Positions 7,151 to 13,817 of a stretch of 25,586 bases of DNA are shown in pieces. The DNA lies in contig UQBC01000036.1 of assembly GCA_900539195.1 (NCBI GenBank), positions 1 to 25,586 on the forward strand, read 5' to 3'. The notes under the pieces are model-generated. The model was not told the DNA's origin, did not search any database, and saw only the letters and a list, made by a program, of their open reading frames with translations. The translations under genes and the position numbers were made by a program. The DNA is from an uncultured Oscillospiraceae bacterium (GTDB taxonomy: Bacteria; Bacillota; Clostridia; Oscillospirales; Ruminococcaceae). Position 1 is the stretch's first letter. Every line of letters starts with the position of its first letter.

Positions 7151-7771
7151 TTATCTTATAAAATCCGTCCTTACAACCGCACTTGTATCGGGCAGTGCAA
7201 TGCCATTCTTTCTACCAAGCTCAAAGCACTTCATCATCCATGCCATGTTCTTTGCAAGGTTCTGCATTGTCTGCATACCCTCAAGATCCTGTTCGGCTTC
7301 ACCGGGTACTCTGCCGTATACCATGTTCCAGTAGGTAGAGCCGACAACAGGCATCTGTGCTATGCCGAAATATTTGTTCAGGCAATCGAACGATGCTGAA
7401 CTGCCTCCTCGTCTTGCAACCGCAACCGATGCACCGGGCTTGAATCTGAAAGCCGCACCGCCTGCGTAGAATGCTCTGTCAAGGAATGACAGTATACGTC
7501 CGCTCGGGTGAGCATAATATACCGGTGTACCGAACACAAATCCGTCCGCTTCTTTAGCTTTTGCTATAAACTCATTAACATCGTCATCGTTGAAAGCACA
7601 GCCTTTTTCACTGCACTGTCCGCAGCCTATGCAATCTCTGACAGGCTTTCCGCCCATCTGGAATATCTCGTATGAAATGCCCTCGTTTTCAAGCGTTCTG
7701 CCTACTTCAAGCAGTGCGGCATTGGTATTGCCGTTCGCCTTAGGACTGCCGTTGAGCATCAATACCTTCAT
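7151..7771 (-). CDS. flavodoxin-fold NAD(P)H-dependent FMN reductase
   Basis: The 206-residue protein starts with the FMN phosphate-binding signature of the NADPH-dependent FMN reductase/flavodoxin family (MKVLMLNGSPKANGNT). It then has a cysteine-bearing loop (DCIGCGQCSEKGC) common in clostridial iron-sulfur flavoprotein-like reductases, and a conserved GTPVYYAHPSGRILSFLDR segment. It probably reduces quinones, azo compounds or other electron acceptors with FMN. The cysteines are too few and differently spaced to be sure of an Fe-S cluster. GGAGCG precedes the ATG and a perfect promoter lies upstream (7844-7816). It is a monocistronic unit facing the SpoU-family gene. Confidence 0.85.
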   Translation of the reverse strand: MKVLMLNGSPKANGNTNAALLEVGRTLENEGISYEIFQMGGKPVRDCIGCGQCSEKGCAFNDDDVNEFIAKAKEADGFVFGTPVYYAHPSGRILSFLDRAFYAGGAAFRFKPGASVAVARRGGSSASFDCLNKYFGIAQMPVVGSTYWNMVYGRVPGEAEQDLEGMQTMQNLAKNMAWMMKCFELGRKNGIALPDTSAVVRTDFIR

Positions 7772-7815
7772 TAAAATCGCTCCTTCAAATAATATATTGC
7801 AATTTTGCGTTACAG

Positions 7816-7844
7816 ATTATATCACCTTGAATAAAAATAGTCAA
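7816..7844 (-). promoter_or_regulatory. promoter of the FMN reductase gene
   Basis: TTGACT (7844-7839), a 17-nt spacer and TATAAT (7821-7816) are on the minus strand. The start would be about 45 nt before the ATG at 7771. Confidence 0.8.
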
Positions 7845-7877
7845 GGCAAAATTTACCGCATAATTTCATGCTGTTTA

Positions 7878-8288
7878 TCATTCCGTCATTCCCACAACCT
7901 GCCTATACATTTCCTCATCGTCATAAATAAGATAAAAGTCGGTCGGAACAAAGTATCTCTCCTGCAATACCAAGCTCAGTTCATCCGCAAATTTCTCCGT
8001 GCTTTCATACTTACGGGTAACGACCTTTTCGCTGTCTGTCGGATAAATTTTAAGTGCGGTATCGTTAAATATTCTCTGCCATAATTCGCTGTGTCTGCCG
8101 CAGAAATGATACTCGGTTTTGCCGAACTGAGTTATAATCTGCAACGCCTCGTTTTCGATAAATTCGCTGTTATCGGTGCTGTTTACAATATAGAATATCT
8201 GCGCAATATGTTCCTTTACGGGTGTAATTGAACCTGTCAGCAATTCGACACCGTACAGATTATCCCGCAGCTTTTCACATCTGTCCAT
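7878..8288 (-). CDS. hypothetical protein (136 aa) coupled to the Gfo/Idh/MocA gene
   Basis: The family is not recognised. The product is soluble and starts MDRCEKLRDNLYGVELLTGS. It contains YHFCGRHSELWQRIFNDTAL and ends ...YLIYDDEEMYRQVVGMTE. No signal peptide, membrane helix or catalytic motif is evident. The ATG directly follows the stop codon of the upstream oxidoreductase gene (TAAATG at 8291-8286), with GGAGGAAG in the end of that gene serving as ribosome binding site. The two are therefore co-translated. That suggests, but does not show, a linked role. The gene ends just before the promoter of the FMN reductase gene, with no terminator visible. Confidence 0.65.
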   Translation of the reverse strand: MDRCEKLRDNLYGVELLTGSITPVKEHIAQIFYIVNSTDNSEFIENEALQIITQFGKTEYHFCGRHSELWQRIFNDTALKIYPTDSEKVVTRKYESTEKFADELSLVLQERYFVPTDFYLIYDDEEMYRQVVGMTE

Positions 8289-9260
8289 TTATTCTTCCTC
8301 CGGATAAATTATGCCGTGTTCCTGCCTGAACCTTGTCATTATCTCCATAACATCGGCGGTGTAGTCAAGGCACATTACGTTTTTGTCGCCGTTTACCGCC
8401 TTTTCCATATCGGTTATTTCATAGTAAAGCGCATCGGAATTTTCGCCTGCGCCGACAAGCTCCGTCCTGCCGTCTGTATAGGTTATTTTTGCTTCCCACG
8501 CTCTCGGATATTCCATGATTTCGATATAGCCGTTTTCGCAGGAGATCATCGCACGCTTGGGCTGTTTTGAATGGAGCGACAGCATAACCGTTGCCATCTG
8601 CCCCTCCTTATCCGACAGTAAAAGGCTCGCCTGTTCGTCAACTCCCGTCGGTGCGGTTTTAAGCTGTGACAGCATATTATCCGGCTTTGAATCGAAAAAC
8701 CAACGGATAACAGACAAGGCATACACGCCTATATCAAGCATCGCACCGCCTGCAAGGCTTCTGTTGAAAAAACGGTTTTTCATATCGTATTCCTTGAAAC
8801 TGCCGAAATTCATTGTGATAAGATTCACTCTGCCGAGTGTGCCGCTTTTCAGAATTTCATTCAGCTTTTTATATATCGGCATATGATAAACAGTCATAGC
8901 TTCGCCGATTACAACGTTATTCTCGTCTGCAAGTGTGATAAGCTCATTCAGTTCGTCACTGTTCAATGTTATCGACTTTTCAACAAGAATATGCTTTTTG
9001 TTTAAAATTGCTTTCTTCATAAAGTCGTAATGCGTGTTGTGCGGAGTGGTGATGTAGATTATATCGACATCGGGGTCGGTGAACATTTCATCATAGCTGT
9101 CATACACCTTGCCGATATTGTATTTTTCGGCAAAAGCCACAGCCTTGCCGTGCGTTCTGTTGCCTACGGCGAACAGATTTCTTCCGTTTTTCTGCATTGC
9201 GGCGGCTGTTTCATTGGCTATAACGCCTGTACCCAGTACCGCCCAGTTGTAGTTTTTCAT
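8289..9260 (-). CDS. Gfo/Idh/MocA-family NAD(P)-dependent oxidoreductase
   Basis: The 323-residue protein has an N-terminal Rossmann fold (WAVLGTGVIANETAAAMQKN, with GTGVIA as the dinucleotide-binding loop). The family motif EKSITLN (about 94-100) supplies the lysine of the EKP-type active site, although the usual proline is replaced by serine. The C-terminal alpha/beta domain has GGAMLDIGVYALSVIRWFF, in which the Asp and the following histidine-equivalent region bind substrate. Members oxidise or reduce sugars, inositols or related alcohols, often the trans-dihydrodiol-type group. AAAAGGAGC precedes the ATG. It is followed without a gap by the unknown gene at 7878. The 105 bp to the rubrerythrin gene show no good terminator, so read-through from there is possible. 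The substrate cannot be predicted. Confidence 0.85.
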   Translation of the reverse strand: MKNYNWAVLGTGVIANETAAAMQKNGRNLFAVGNRTHGKAVAFAEKYNIGKVYDSYDEMFTDPDVDIIYITTPHNTHYDFMKKAILNKKHILVEKSITLNSDELNELITLADENNVVIGEAMTVYHMPIYKKLNEILKSGTLGRVNLITMNFGSFKEYDMKNRFFNRSLAGGAMLDIGVYALSVIRWFFDSKPDNMLSQLKTAPTGVDEQASLLLSDKEGQMATVMLSLHSKQPKRAMISCENGYIEIMEYPRAWEAKITYTDGRTELVGAGENSDALYYEITDMEKAVNGDKNVMCLDYTADVMEIMTRFRQEHGIIYPEEE

Positions 9261-9365
9261 AATATGCTCCTTTTAGATACGGCGGTTGAAAACAAAGCTT
9301 CCGCCGGCGGTCTTTATATGCCGTCAACAGAAGCCCTGCCTGTTTAAATGCGTTTGATATTTCCG

Positions 9366-9908
9366 TCAATAATTCTCAGCGTGTACTTCAAAGTAGCTCT
9401 GCGGATGATTACATACGGGACATACATCGGGAGCCTTTGTGCCTACTACGATATGACCGCAGTTGCGGCACTCCCATACCTTGACCTCGCTCTTTTCAAA
9501 TACCTGTGCGGTTTCTATGTTCTTTAACAGTGCACGGTATCTTTCCTCGTGGTGCTTTTCAATCTCGCCTACCGCCCTGAACTTAGCGGCAAGCTCAGGA
9601 AATCCCTCTTCCTCGGCTGTCTTGGCAAAGTTTTCGTACATATCTGTCCATTCGTAGTTTTCGCCGTCTGCGGCAGCCTCAAGGTTTGCCTTTGTATCGC
9701 CTATTCCGGCAAGCTCCTTGAACCACATCTTAGCGTGTTCCTTTTCATTATCCGCAGTTTTCAGGAAAAGTGCAGACATCTGCTCATAGCCCTCTTTTTT
9801 CGCTACAGATGCAAAATATGTATACTTGTTTCTTGCCTGAGATTCTCCTGCAAACGCTTCCTGAAGATTCTTTTCGGTCTGTGTACCTGTGTATTTATTC
9901 TTAGCCAT
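9366..9908 (-). CDS. rbr: rubrerythrin
   Basis: The 180-residue protein reduces hydrogen peroxide in anaerobes using a di-iron centre. The N-terminal four-helix bundle carries the iron ligands in FAGESQARNKY, DNEKEHAKMWF, the EEEGFPELAAKFRAVGEIEKHHEERY stretch (given here only as key residues E, E..H..E) and related positions. The C-terminal rubredoxin-like domain has CRNCG and CPVCNHP as its Fe(Cys)4 site. The start at 9908 is chosen because a consensus GGAGG (9921-9917) precedes it and MAKNKYTGTQTEKNL is the usual beginning. The longer frame upstream crosses the promoter. Rubrerythrin is commonly under PerR control, but I see no convincing PerR box. Confidence 0.95.
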   Translation of the reverse strand: MAKNKYTGTQTEKNLQEAFAGESQARNKYTYFASVAKKEGYEQMSALFLKTADNEKEHAKMWFKELAGIGDTKANLEAAADGENYEWTDMYENFAKTAEEEGFPELAAKFRAVGEIEKHHEERYRALLKNIETAQVFEKSEVKVWECRNCGHIVVGTKAPDVCPVCNHPQSYFEVHAENY

Positions 9909-9965
9909 TGTATTATCCTCCTGTGTTATGGCATTGCTCGATGTGAAGCACGCCGATTTATCTTG

Positions 9966-9994
9966 ATTATAGTACGGGAAAATAAAATTGTCAA
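9966..9994 (-). promoter_or_regulatory. consensus promoter of rubrerythrin
   Basis: TTGACA (9994-9989), a 17-nt spacer and TATAAT (9971-9966) are on the minus strand. The perfect match suggests strong expression. Confidence 0.88.
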
Positions 9995-10017
9995 TAAGTT
10001 TATCTGAAAGGAAATTG

Positions 10018-10062
10018 AAATAAAACCGCCGCAGACAGCAACATTTGCCTGTCTGCGGCGGT
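10018..10062 (-). terminator. intrinsic terminator of the SDR gene
   Basis: A perfect 14-bp stem (10025-10038 with 10049-10062, ACCGCCGCAGACAG and its complement) has a 10-nt loop. On the minus strand it is followed by TTTTATTT. It separates the SDR transcript from the rubrerythrin promoter. Confidence 0.93.
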
Positions 10063-10086
10063 AGTTCTATAAAGAGTGAATAACGG

Positions 10087-10887
10087 TTAAGGTCTTTGAC
10101 CCATACCGCCTTCAAGGGTGATTGTTTCGCCGTTCATATACTTGAAGTCGGGAGATGCAATCTGTACGCATACTCTGCCTATTTCTTTTTCAACATTTCC
10201 GTAGTGACCTGCCGGCGGCATTTTTACGTTGGCGGCGAATGCCTCGGGGTAAGCGTTCTTGAAGTTTTCAAGCTGGCTTGTCCACGCAAGAGGGCAGACA
10301 ACGTTCGTATTGATACCGTCCTTTGCCCATTCTGTAGCGGCGACACGGGAAAGACCCCTTATACCTTCCTTTGCGGCAGCATAGGCACACTGACCGTAAT
10401 TGCCGAACAGACCCGCGCCCGATGCAAAGTTTATGATACTGCCCTTGGTTTCTTTGAGGTAAGGGTAGCAGGCTTTCATATAATAGAATGCCGCATACAG
10501 ACCAGAATATATAGCAAGGTCAAACTGCTCAGTTGTGTGATCCTGTATTGTTACGCCCGAAGCCGAAGCCTGAGCGTTGTTTATAAGTACATCGATACGT
10601 CCGAATTCTTTTACAGCGGCATCAACAACCGACTTTGCAACAGCTTCGTTGTCAGCGCCCGATTCGATGTTTGCGGGGACGGCAAGTACCTTGATGCCGT
10701 ACAGCTTTTCAAGCTCTTCCTTAGCCTTGTCCAGCTTGCCTTTGTTTCGTCCCGTGATAACCAGATTAGCACCCTCTTTTGCATAAGCGGTAGCAATACC
10801 GTAACCTATCGAGCCACAACTGCCGTCTGATAAAGCCGCATATCCGCCGCCTGTAATAATAGCCGTTTTTCCTGTTAAGTAACCCAT
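10087..10887 (-). CDS. short-chain dehydrogenase/reductase (SDR family)
   Basis: The 266-residue protein has a Rossmann fold with an extended glycine-rich loop (TGGGYAALSDGSCGSIGYG) and NNAQ in place of the usual NNAG. It also has a serine in FASGAGLFG and the catalytic YxxxK as YAAAK, then a C-terminal glycine-rich end (GETITLEGGMGQRP). It should be an NAD(P)H-dependent oxidoreductase of the classical type. The insertion before SIGYGIA recalls FabI-type enoyl reductases, but the YxxxK spacing is classical. GGAG precedes the ATG. The gene is transcribed alone from the promoter at 10971-10944, whose leader holds a dyad, and ends at a strong terminator. The substrate (ketone, bile acid or other) cannot be inferred. 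Confidence 0.85.
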   Translation of the reverse strand: MGYLTGKTAIITGGGYAALSDGSCGSIGYGIATAYAKEGANLVITGRNKGKLDKAKEELEKLYGIKVLAVPANIESGADNEAVAKSVVDAAVKEFGRIDVLINNAQASASGVTIQDHTTEQFDLAIYSGLYAAFYYMKACYPYLKETKGSIINFASGAGLFGNYGQCAYAAAKEGIRGLSRVAATEWAKDGINTNVVCPLAWTSQLENFKNAYPEAFAANVKMPPAGHYGNVEKEIGRVCVQIASPDFKYMNGETITLEGGMGQRP

Positions 10888-10916
10888 TGATATTTTCTCC
10901 TTTGCATTAAGATAAG

Positions 10917-10932
10917 CATTACTTCTGTAATG
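10917..10932 (-). promoter_or_regulatory. CATTAC-TTCT-GTAATG dyad, possible operator
   Basis: A perfect 6-bp inverted repeat (10917-10922 and 10927-10932) lies about 12 nt downstream of the -10 box of the SDR gene. The position would suit a TetR/MarR-type repressor site. No regulator gene is adjacent. Confidence 0.4.
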
Positions 10933-10943
10933 TGCTAAAGAAA

Positions 10944-10971
10944 ATTATAGCATTTTTTTGGAGAAAATCAA
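10944..10971 (-). promoter_or_regulatory. promoter of the SDR gene
   Basis: TTGATT (10971-10966), a 16-nt spacer and TATAAT (10949-10944) are on the minus strand, about 57 nt before the ATG. Confidence 0.7.
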
Positions 10972-11035
10972 TACTTTTTTTAACTTATATTGATAATTTT
11001 TAGAGGAATTTTACGCATATATGGGCTGTAGGATG

Positions 11036-11067
11036 AAAAAGCTCTCCGCAGAAGGCTAGCGGAGAGC
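11036..11067 (-). terminator. intrinsic terminator of the prfB-rlmD operon
   Basis: GCTCTCCGC (11041-11049) pairs with GCGGAGAGC (11059-11067). On the minus strand the stem is followed by TTTTT. It lies 24 bp after the methyltransferase stop. Confidence 0.88.
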
Positions 11068-11090
11068 CTGAAAATTACGTTTTGCGTGTC

Positions 11091-12449
11091 TTATGAAATG
11101 GAAGAGTTTTTTGTGAGTAGCACCACGCACTCAACGTGGTTTGTGCCGCTGAACATATCCACTGCAACGCACTTGTCGGTGCTGTAGCCGAGCTCCGCAA
11201 AATATGCGCAGTCACGGGCGGCGGTGGCGGCGTTGCAGGAGACCATGACGATGCGGGGGGCGGAGAAGGCGGCTATCTGCTCGCAGGCGTCCCTGCCGCA
11301 GCCCTTGCGGGGAGGGTCTACCATTATCACGTCGGGGCGGAGGCTGCGTGAATGCAGTATCCGTGCGGCTTCGGCAGCATCGGCACAGATGAACTCGCAG
11401 TTTGTTATGTCGTTTGCGAGGGCATTCTGCTTTGCGTTTTCGATTGCCTCGGGGACTATCTCGACACCGATTATCTTCTTTGCCGTGCGTGCCATGGAAA
11501 GCCCGATCGTGCCTGCTCCGCAGTACAGATCAAGCACGGTTTTTCCTGCGGCATCGGCAAAGTCACGGGCGGCGGCATACAGCTTTTCGGCGGACGTGGT
11601 GTTTATCTGATAGAATGACTTAGGAGATATTGTGATACAATTTCCGCACATTGTGTCATTTATGGTGCCTTTTGCGGTGCATAGGATTTCTTTTTCACCG
11701 AGAATAACATTTGTATCTTTGCTGTTGACATTAATTACAGAGCTTACTATTTCAGGATATTTTTCAAGAAGCCTGTCCGACAGAATTTTAATTTCCGGAA
11801 CATTTTTTGCCACTACTATACAAAGGCATATTTCGCCGCTGTAGTGACCTTTTCTGAGATACAGATGGCGGAGTGTGCCTTTGCGGGTCGTTTCGTCATA
11901 GGCTGATAATTTCAGCTCTGTTGCAATATTTAAGAAGTCGGCGGTTATTTTTGAAAAAATGTCGGGCTGTAAAAGGCACTTTTCGCAAGGAACTATTCTG
12001 TGCGAGTGGAAGGCATAGAAGCCTGCGATAAGATTTCCGTCCTTGTCGGTGCCTATAGGCATCTGTAGCTTGTTGCGGTAGCCGCTTATATTGGTGTTGC
12101 GGATTATCGGCAAAAATTCGAGCGAAAGACCGCCTATTCTGGTAAAAGCGTCCTTTACGAACTGCTCTTTGGCTCTGAGCTGAGCCTCGTAGCTTATATG
12201 CCGCAGAGAACAGCCGCCGCACTTAGTGTAAACGGGGCAGTCGGGAGTGACCCTGTCGGGAGAGGGTGTGATAATTCTCTCTATCTTGCCGTAGCAGTAG
12301 GTTTTGTTTACTTTCAATATCTTTACTTCAAGCTTGTCCCCTATAGCAGAAAACGGCACGAAAATAACCATGCCGTCCTTCTTGCCTATACCGGAACATT
12401 CGCTTGAAAGAGCTGTTATCTCAATTTCAACGATGTCGTTCTTTTTCAT
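11091..12449 (-). CDS. rlmD: 23S rRNA (uracil-5-)-methyltransferase, RlmD/RlmCD family with TRAM
   Basis: The 452-residue protein has the full RlmD architecture. A TRAM RNA-binding domain comes first (about 1-58, KKNDIVEIEITALSSECSG). The Fe-S cysteines follow (CPVYTKCGGCSLRH, later CEKC), then the SAM-binding motif VLDLYCGAGTIGLSMA, the VDPPRKG motif and the catalytic cysteine in MVSCNAATAARD. It methylates C5 of a uridine in 23S rRNA. In several Firmicutes one enzyme (RlmCD) modifies both U747 and U1939. Its ATG overlaps the prfB stop by one base (TAATG), so it is coupled to release factor 2. A TRAM-less paralogue lies at 3739-4884, so the two sites may be split between the two enzymes, which is inference. 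Confidence 0.88.
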   Translation of the reverse strand: MKKNDIVEIEITALSSECSGIGKKDGMVIFVPFSAIGDKLEVKILKVNKTYCYGKIERIITPSPDRVTPDCPVYTKCGGCSLRHISYEAQLRAKEQFVKDAFTRIGGLSLEFLPIIRNTNISGYRNKLQMPIGTDKDGNLIAGFYAFHSHRIVPCEKCLLQPDIFSKITADFLNIATELKLSAYDETTRKGTLRHLYLRKGHYSGEICLCIVVAKNVPEIKILSDRLLEKYPEIVSSVINVNSKDTNVILGEKEILCTAKGTINDTMCGNCITISPKSFYQINTTSAEKLYAAARDFADAAGKTVLDLYCGAGTIGLSMARTAKKIIGVEIVPEAIENAKQNALANDITNCEFICADAAEAARILHSRSLRPDVIMVDPPRKGCGRDACEQIAAFSAPRIVMVSCNAATAARDCAYFAELGYSTDKCVAVDMFSGTNHVECVVLLTKNSSIS

Positions 12450-13561
12450 TATATCTGTCCTAAGCTGAGTGCCTTTAAATAAGCGTTTATAAAGCCGTCA
12501 AGGTCGCCGTCCATAACTGCGCCGATGTTGCCCATTTCGTAGCCTGTGCGGTGATCCTTTACCATTGTGTAGGGCATAAATACATAAGAGCGTATCTGTG
12601 CACCCCAGGCAATCTGAAGCTGTTCGCCCTTGATGTCGGAAATCTTGTCGAGGTGTTCTCTTTCCTTGATTTCAAGCAGCTTTGACTTCAGCATACGCAT
12701 AGCGTATTCTCTGTTCTGATGCTGTGAACGTTCTGTCTGGCAGGCGCACACGATACCTGTGGGGATATGCGTGATACGAACAGCGGAGGATGTCTTGTTG
12801 ACCTTCTGACCGCCCGCACCGCTTGCACGGTAAACGTCCATCTTAATCTCGTCTTCGCTTATCTCAATGTCGATATCTTCATTGATTTCAGGCATTACTT
12901 CAACGGAAGCAAAGCTAGTGTGGCGGCGTCCGGAGCTGTCAAAGGGAGATACACGGACAAGTCTGTGTACGCCGTTTTCGCTCTTTAGATAGCCGTAAGC
13001 GTTTCTGCCCTCAACCAGTATGCTGGCGCTCTTTATACCTGCTTCTTCACCGTCAAGGTAGTCGAGTACGGTTACCTTCATACCGTGCTGTTCTGCCCAG
13101 TGATTGTACATACGGTAAAGCATTTCTACCCAGTCCTGAGCCTCTGTACCGCCTGCACCTGCGTGGAATGTGAGAATCGCATTATTGTGATCAAATTCGC
13201 CTGAGAGAAGGGTAGCGAGCTTCTGTGATTCAAGCTCTGTTCTGAAATGCTTTGCAAGCTCCTGTATCTCGGGAAGCATAGATTCGTCATCCTCTTCCTG
13301 AGCAAGCTCGAGCATTGTCATTACATCGTCATAGCTTTCACGGAGCTTTTCGTAGCTCTGTACTATATTCTTATCTTCGCCTATTTTCTGAGAAATTTTC
13401 TGAGAATTTTCTACATCGTTCCAGAAATCAGGCTGTGCGCTCTGTTCTTCAAGCTTTACTATTTCTGCTTTGAGGTTATCAAGGTCAAGTGCGCCGGCAA
13501 GCTCTTTAAGCTCAGGCTCATAGCCCTCGAACTCAACTTTGAGTTCATCATATTCTAACAT
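12449..13561 (-). CDS. prfB: peptide chain release factor 2 (RF2)
   Basis: RF2 reads UGA and UAA and triggers peptide release on the ribosome. The 370-residue protein is full length. It has the RF2 codon-recognition tripeptide SPF (205-207 in VRVSPFDSSGRRHTSFASV) and the GGQ loop (250-252 in ASGAGGQKVNKTSSA) that enters the peptidyl transferase centre. Many bacterial prfB genes carry a programmed +1 frameshift, CUU UGA C, at codons 25-26. Here codons 25-26 read CTT GAC (13489-13484) with no stop, so the frame is continuous and the autoregulation is absent. AAAGGA lies 10 nt before the ATG. The rlmD-family gene follows with a 1-nt overlap. Confidence 0.97.
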   Translation of the reverse strand: MLEYDELKVEFEGYEPELKELAGALDLDNLKAEIVKLEEQSAQPDFWNDVENSQKISQKIGEDKNIVQSYEKLRESYDDVMTMLELAQEEDDESMLPEIQELAKHFRTELESQKLATLLSGEFDHNNAILTFHAGAGGTEAQDWVEMLYRMYNHWAEQHGMKVTVLDYLDGEEAGIKSASILVEGRNAYGYLKSENGVHRLVRVSPFDSSGRRHTSFASVEVMPEINEDIDIEISEDEIKMDVYRASGAGGQKVNKTSSAVRITHIPTGIVCACQTERSQHQNREYAMRMLKSKLLEIKEREHLDKISDIKGEQLQIAWGAQIRSYVFMPYTMVKDHRTGYEMGNIGAVMDGDLDGFINAYLKALSLGQI

Positions 13562-13597
13562 AGGTTACCGTTCCTTTCAATTTTGCAATACTGTTTT

Positions 13598-13626
13598 ATT
13601 ATATACCAAAAAATTTTTTTTGTAAA
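13598..13626 (-). promoter_or_regulatory. promoter of prfB
   Basis: TTTACA (13626-13621), a 17-nt spacer rich in A and T runs, and TATAAT (13603-13598) are on the minus strand. It is back to back with the glycosidase promoter, whose -35 begins 4 nt away. Confidence 0.78.
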
Positions 13627-13629
13627 GCC

Positions 13630-13658
13630 TTGAAATCGTTTTCATTTTATGATATACT
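13630..13658 (+). promoter_or_regulatory. promoter of the clan GH-A-like glycosidase gene
   Basis: TTGAAA (13630-13635), a 17-nt spacer and TATACT (13653-13658). The start near 13665 would give a leader of about 150 nt. Confidence 0.75.
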
Positions 13659-13671
13659 CAATTTATTCGGA

Positions 13672-13792
13672 GAAAACGCAGGTTTTCACAAAATTATTCC
13701 GGTAAGCTGTCTGTGAGCGGTGCATAGCGGCAGACGGGCAAATTACCGGAAAGGACGGATAAGTCTTTAAAGTCAGTATTTCTGAACAGAAA
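13672..13792 (+). promoter_or_regulatory. structured 5' leader of the glycosidase gene
   Basis: Three hairpins follow the predicted start. The first is small: GAAAAC (13672-13677) with GTTTTC (13682-13687). The main one is composite: TTCCGGTAA (13697-13705) pairs perfectly with TTACCGGAA (13743-13751). Inside it, after an asymmetric loop (1 nt against 5 nt), 13707-13713 pair with 13731-13737 including one G-U, leaving a 17-nt apical loop. A third short TTTCT/AGAAA stem lies at 13779-13792. None has a T run, so it is not a terminator. It matches no riboswitch class that I can recall and could be a cis-regulatory RNA or a protein-binding site. Confidence 0.5.
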
Positions 13793-13817
13793 AAAGTTGT
13801 GTAAGGAGTTTATTAAC

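Noticed and set aside
9261..9365. Hairpin GC palindrome CCGCCGGCGG as a rubrerythrin terminator
   Set aside because: It has no T run in the minus-strand direction and its arms are short.
9909..10115. Upstream extension of rubrerythrin
   Set aside because: It runs across the consensus promoter and the SDR terminator, and the conserved N-terminus begins at 9908.
10096..10830. 244-codon plus-strand ORF
   Set aside because: It is the shadow of the SDR gene, whose Rossmann and YxxxK motifs are on the minus strand.
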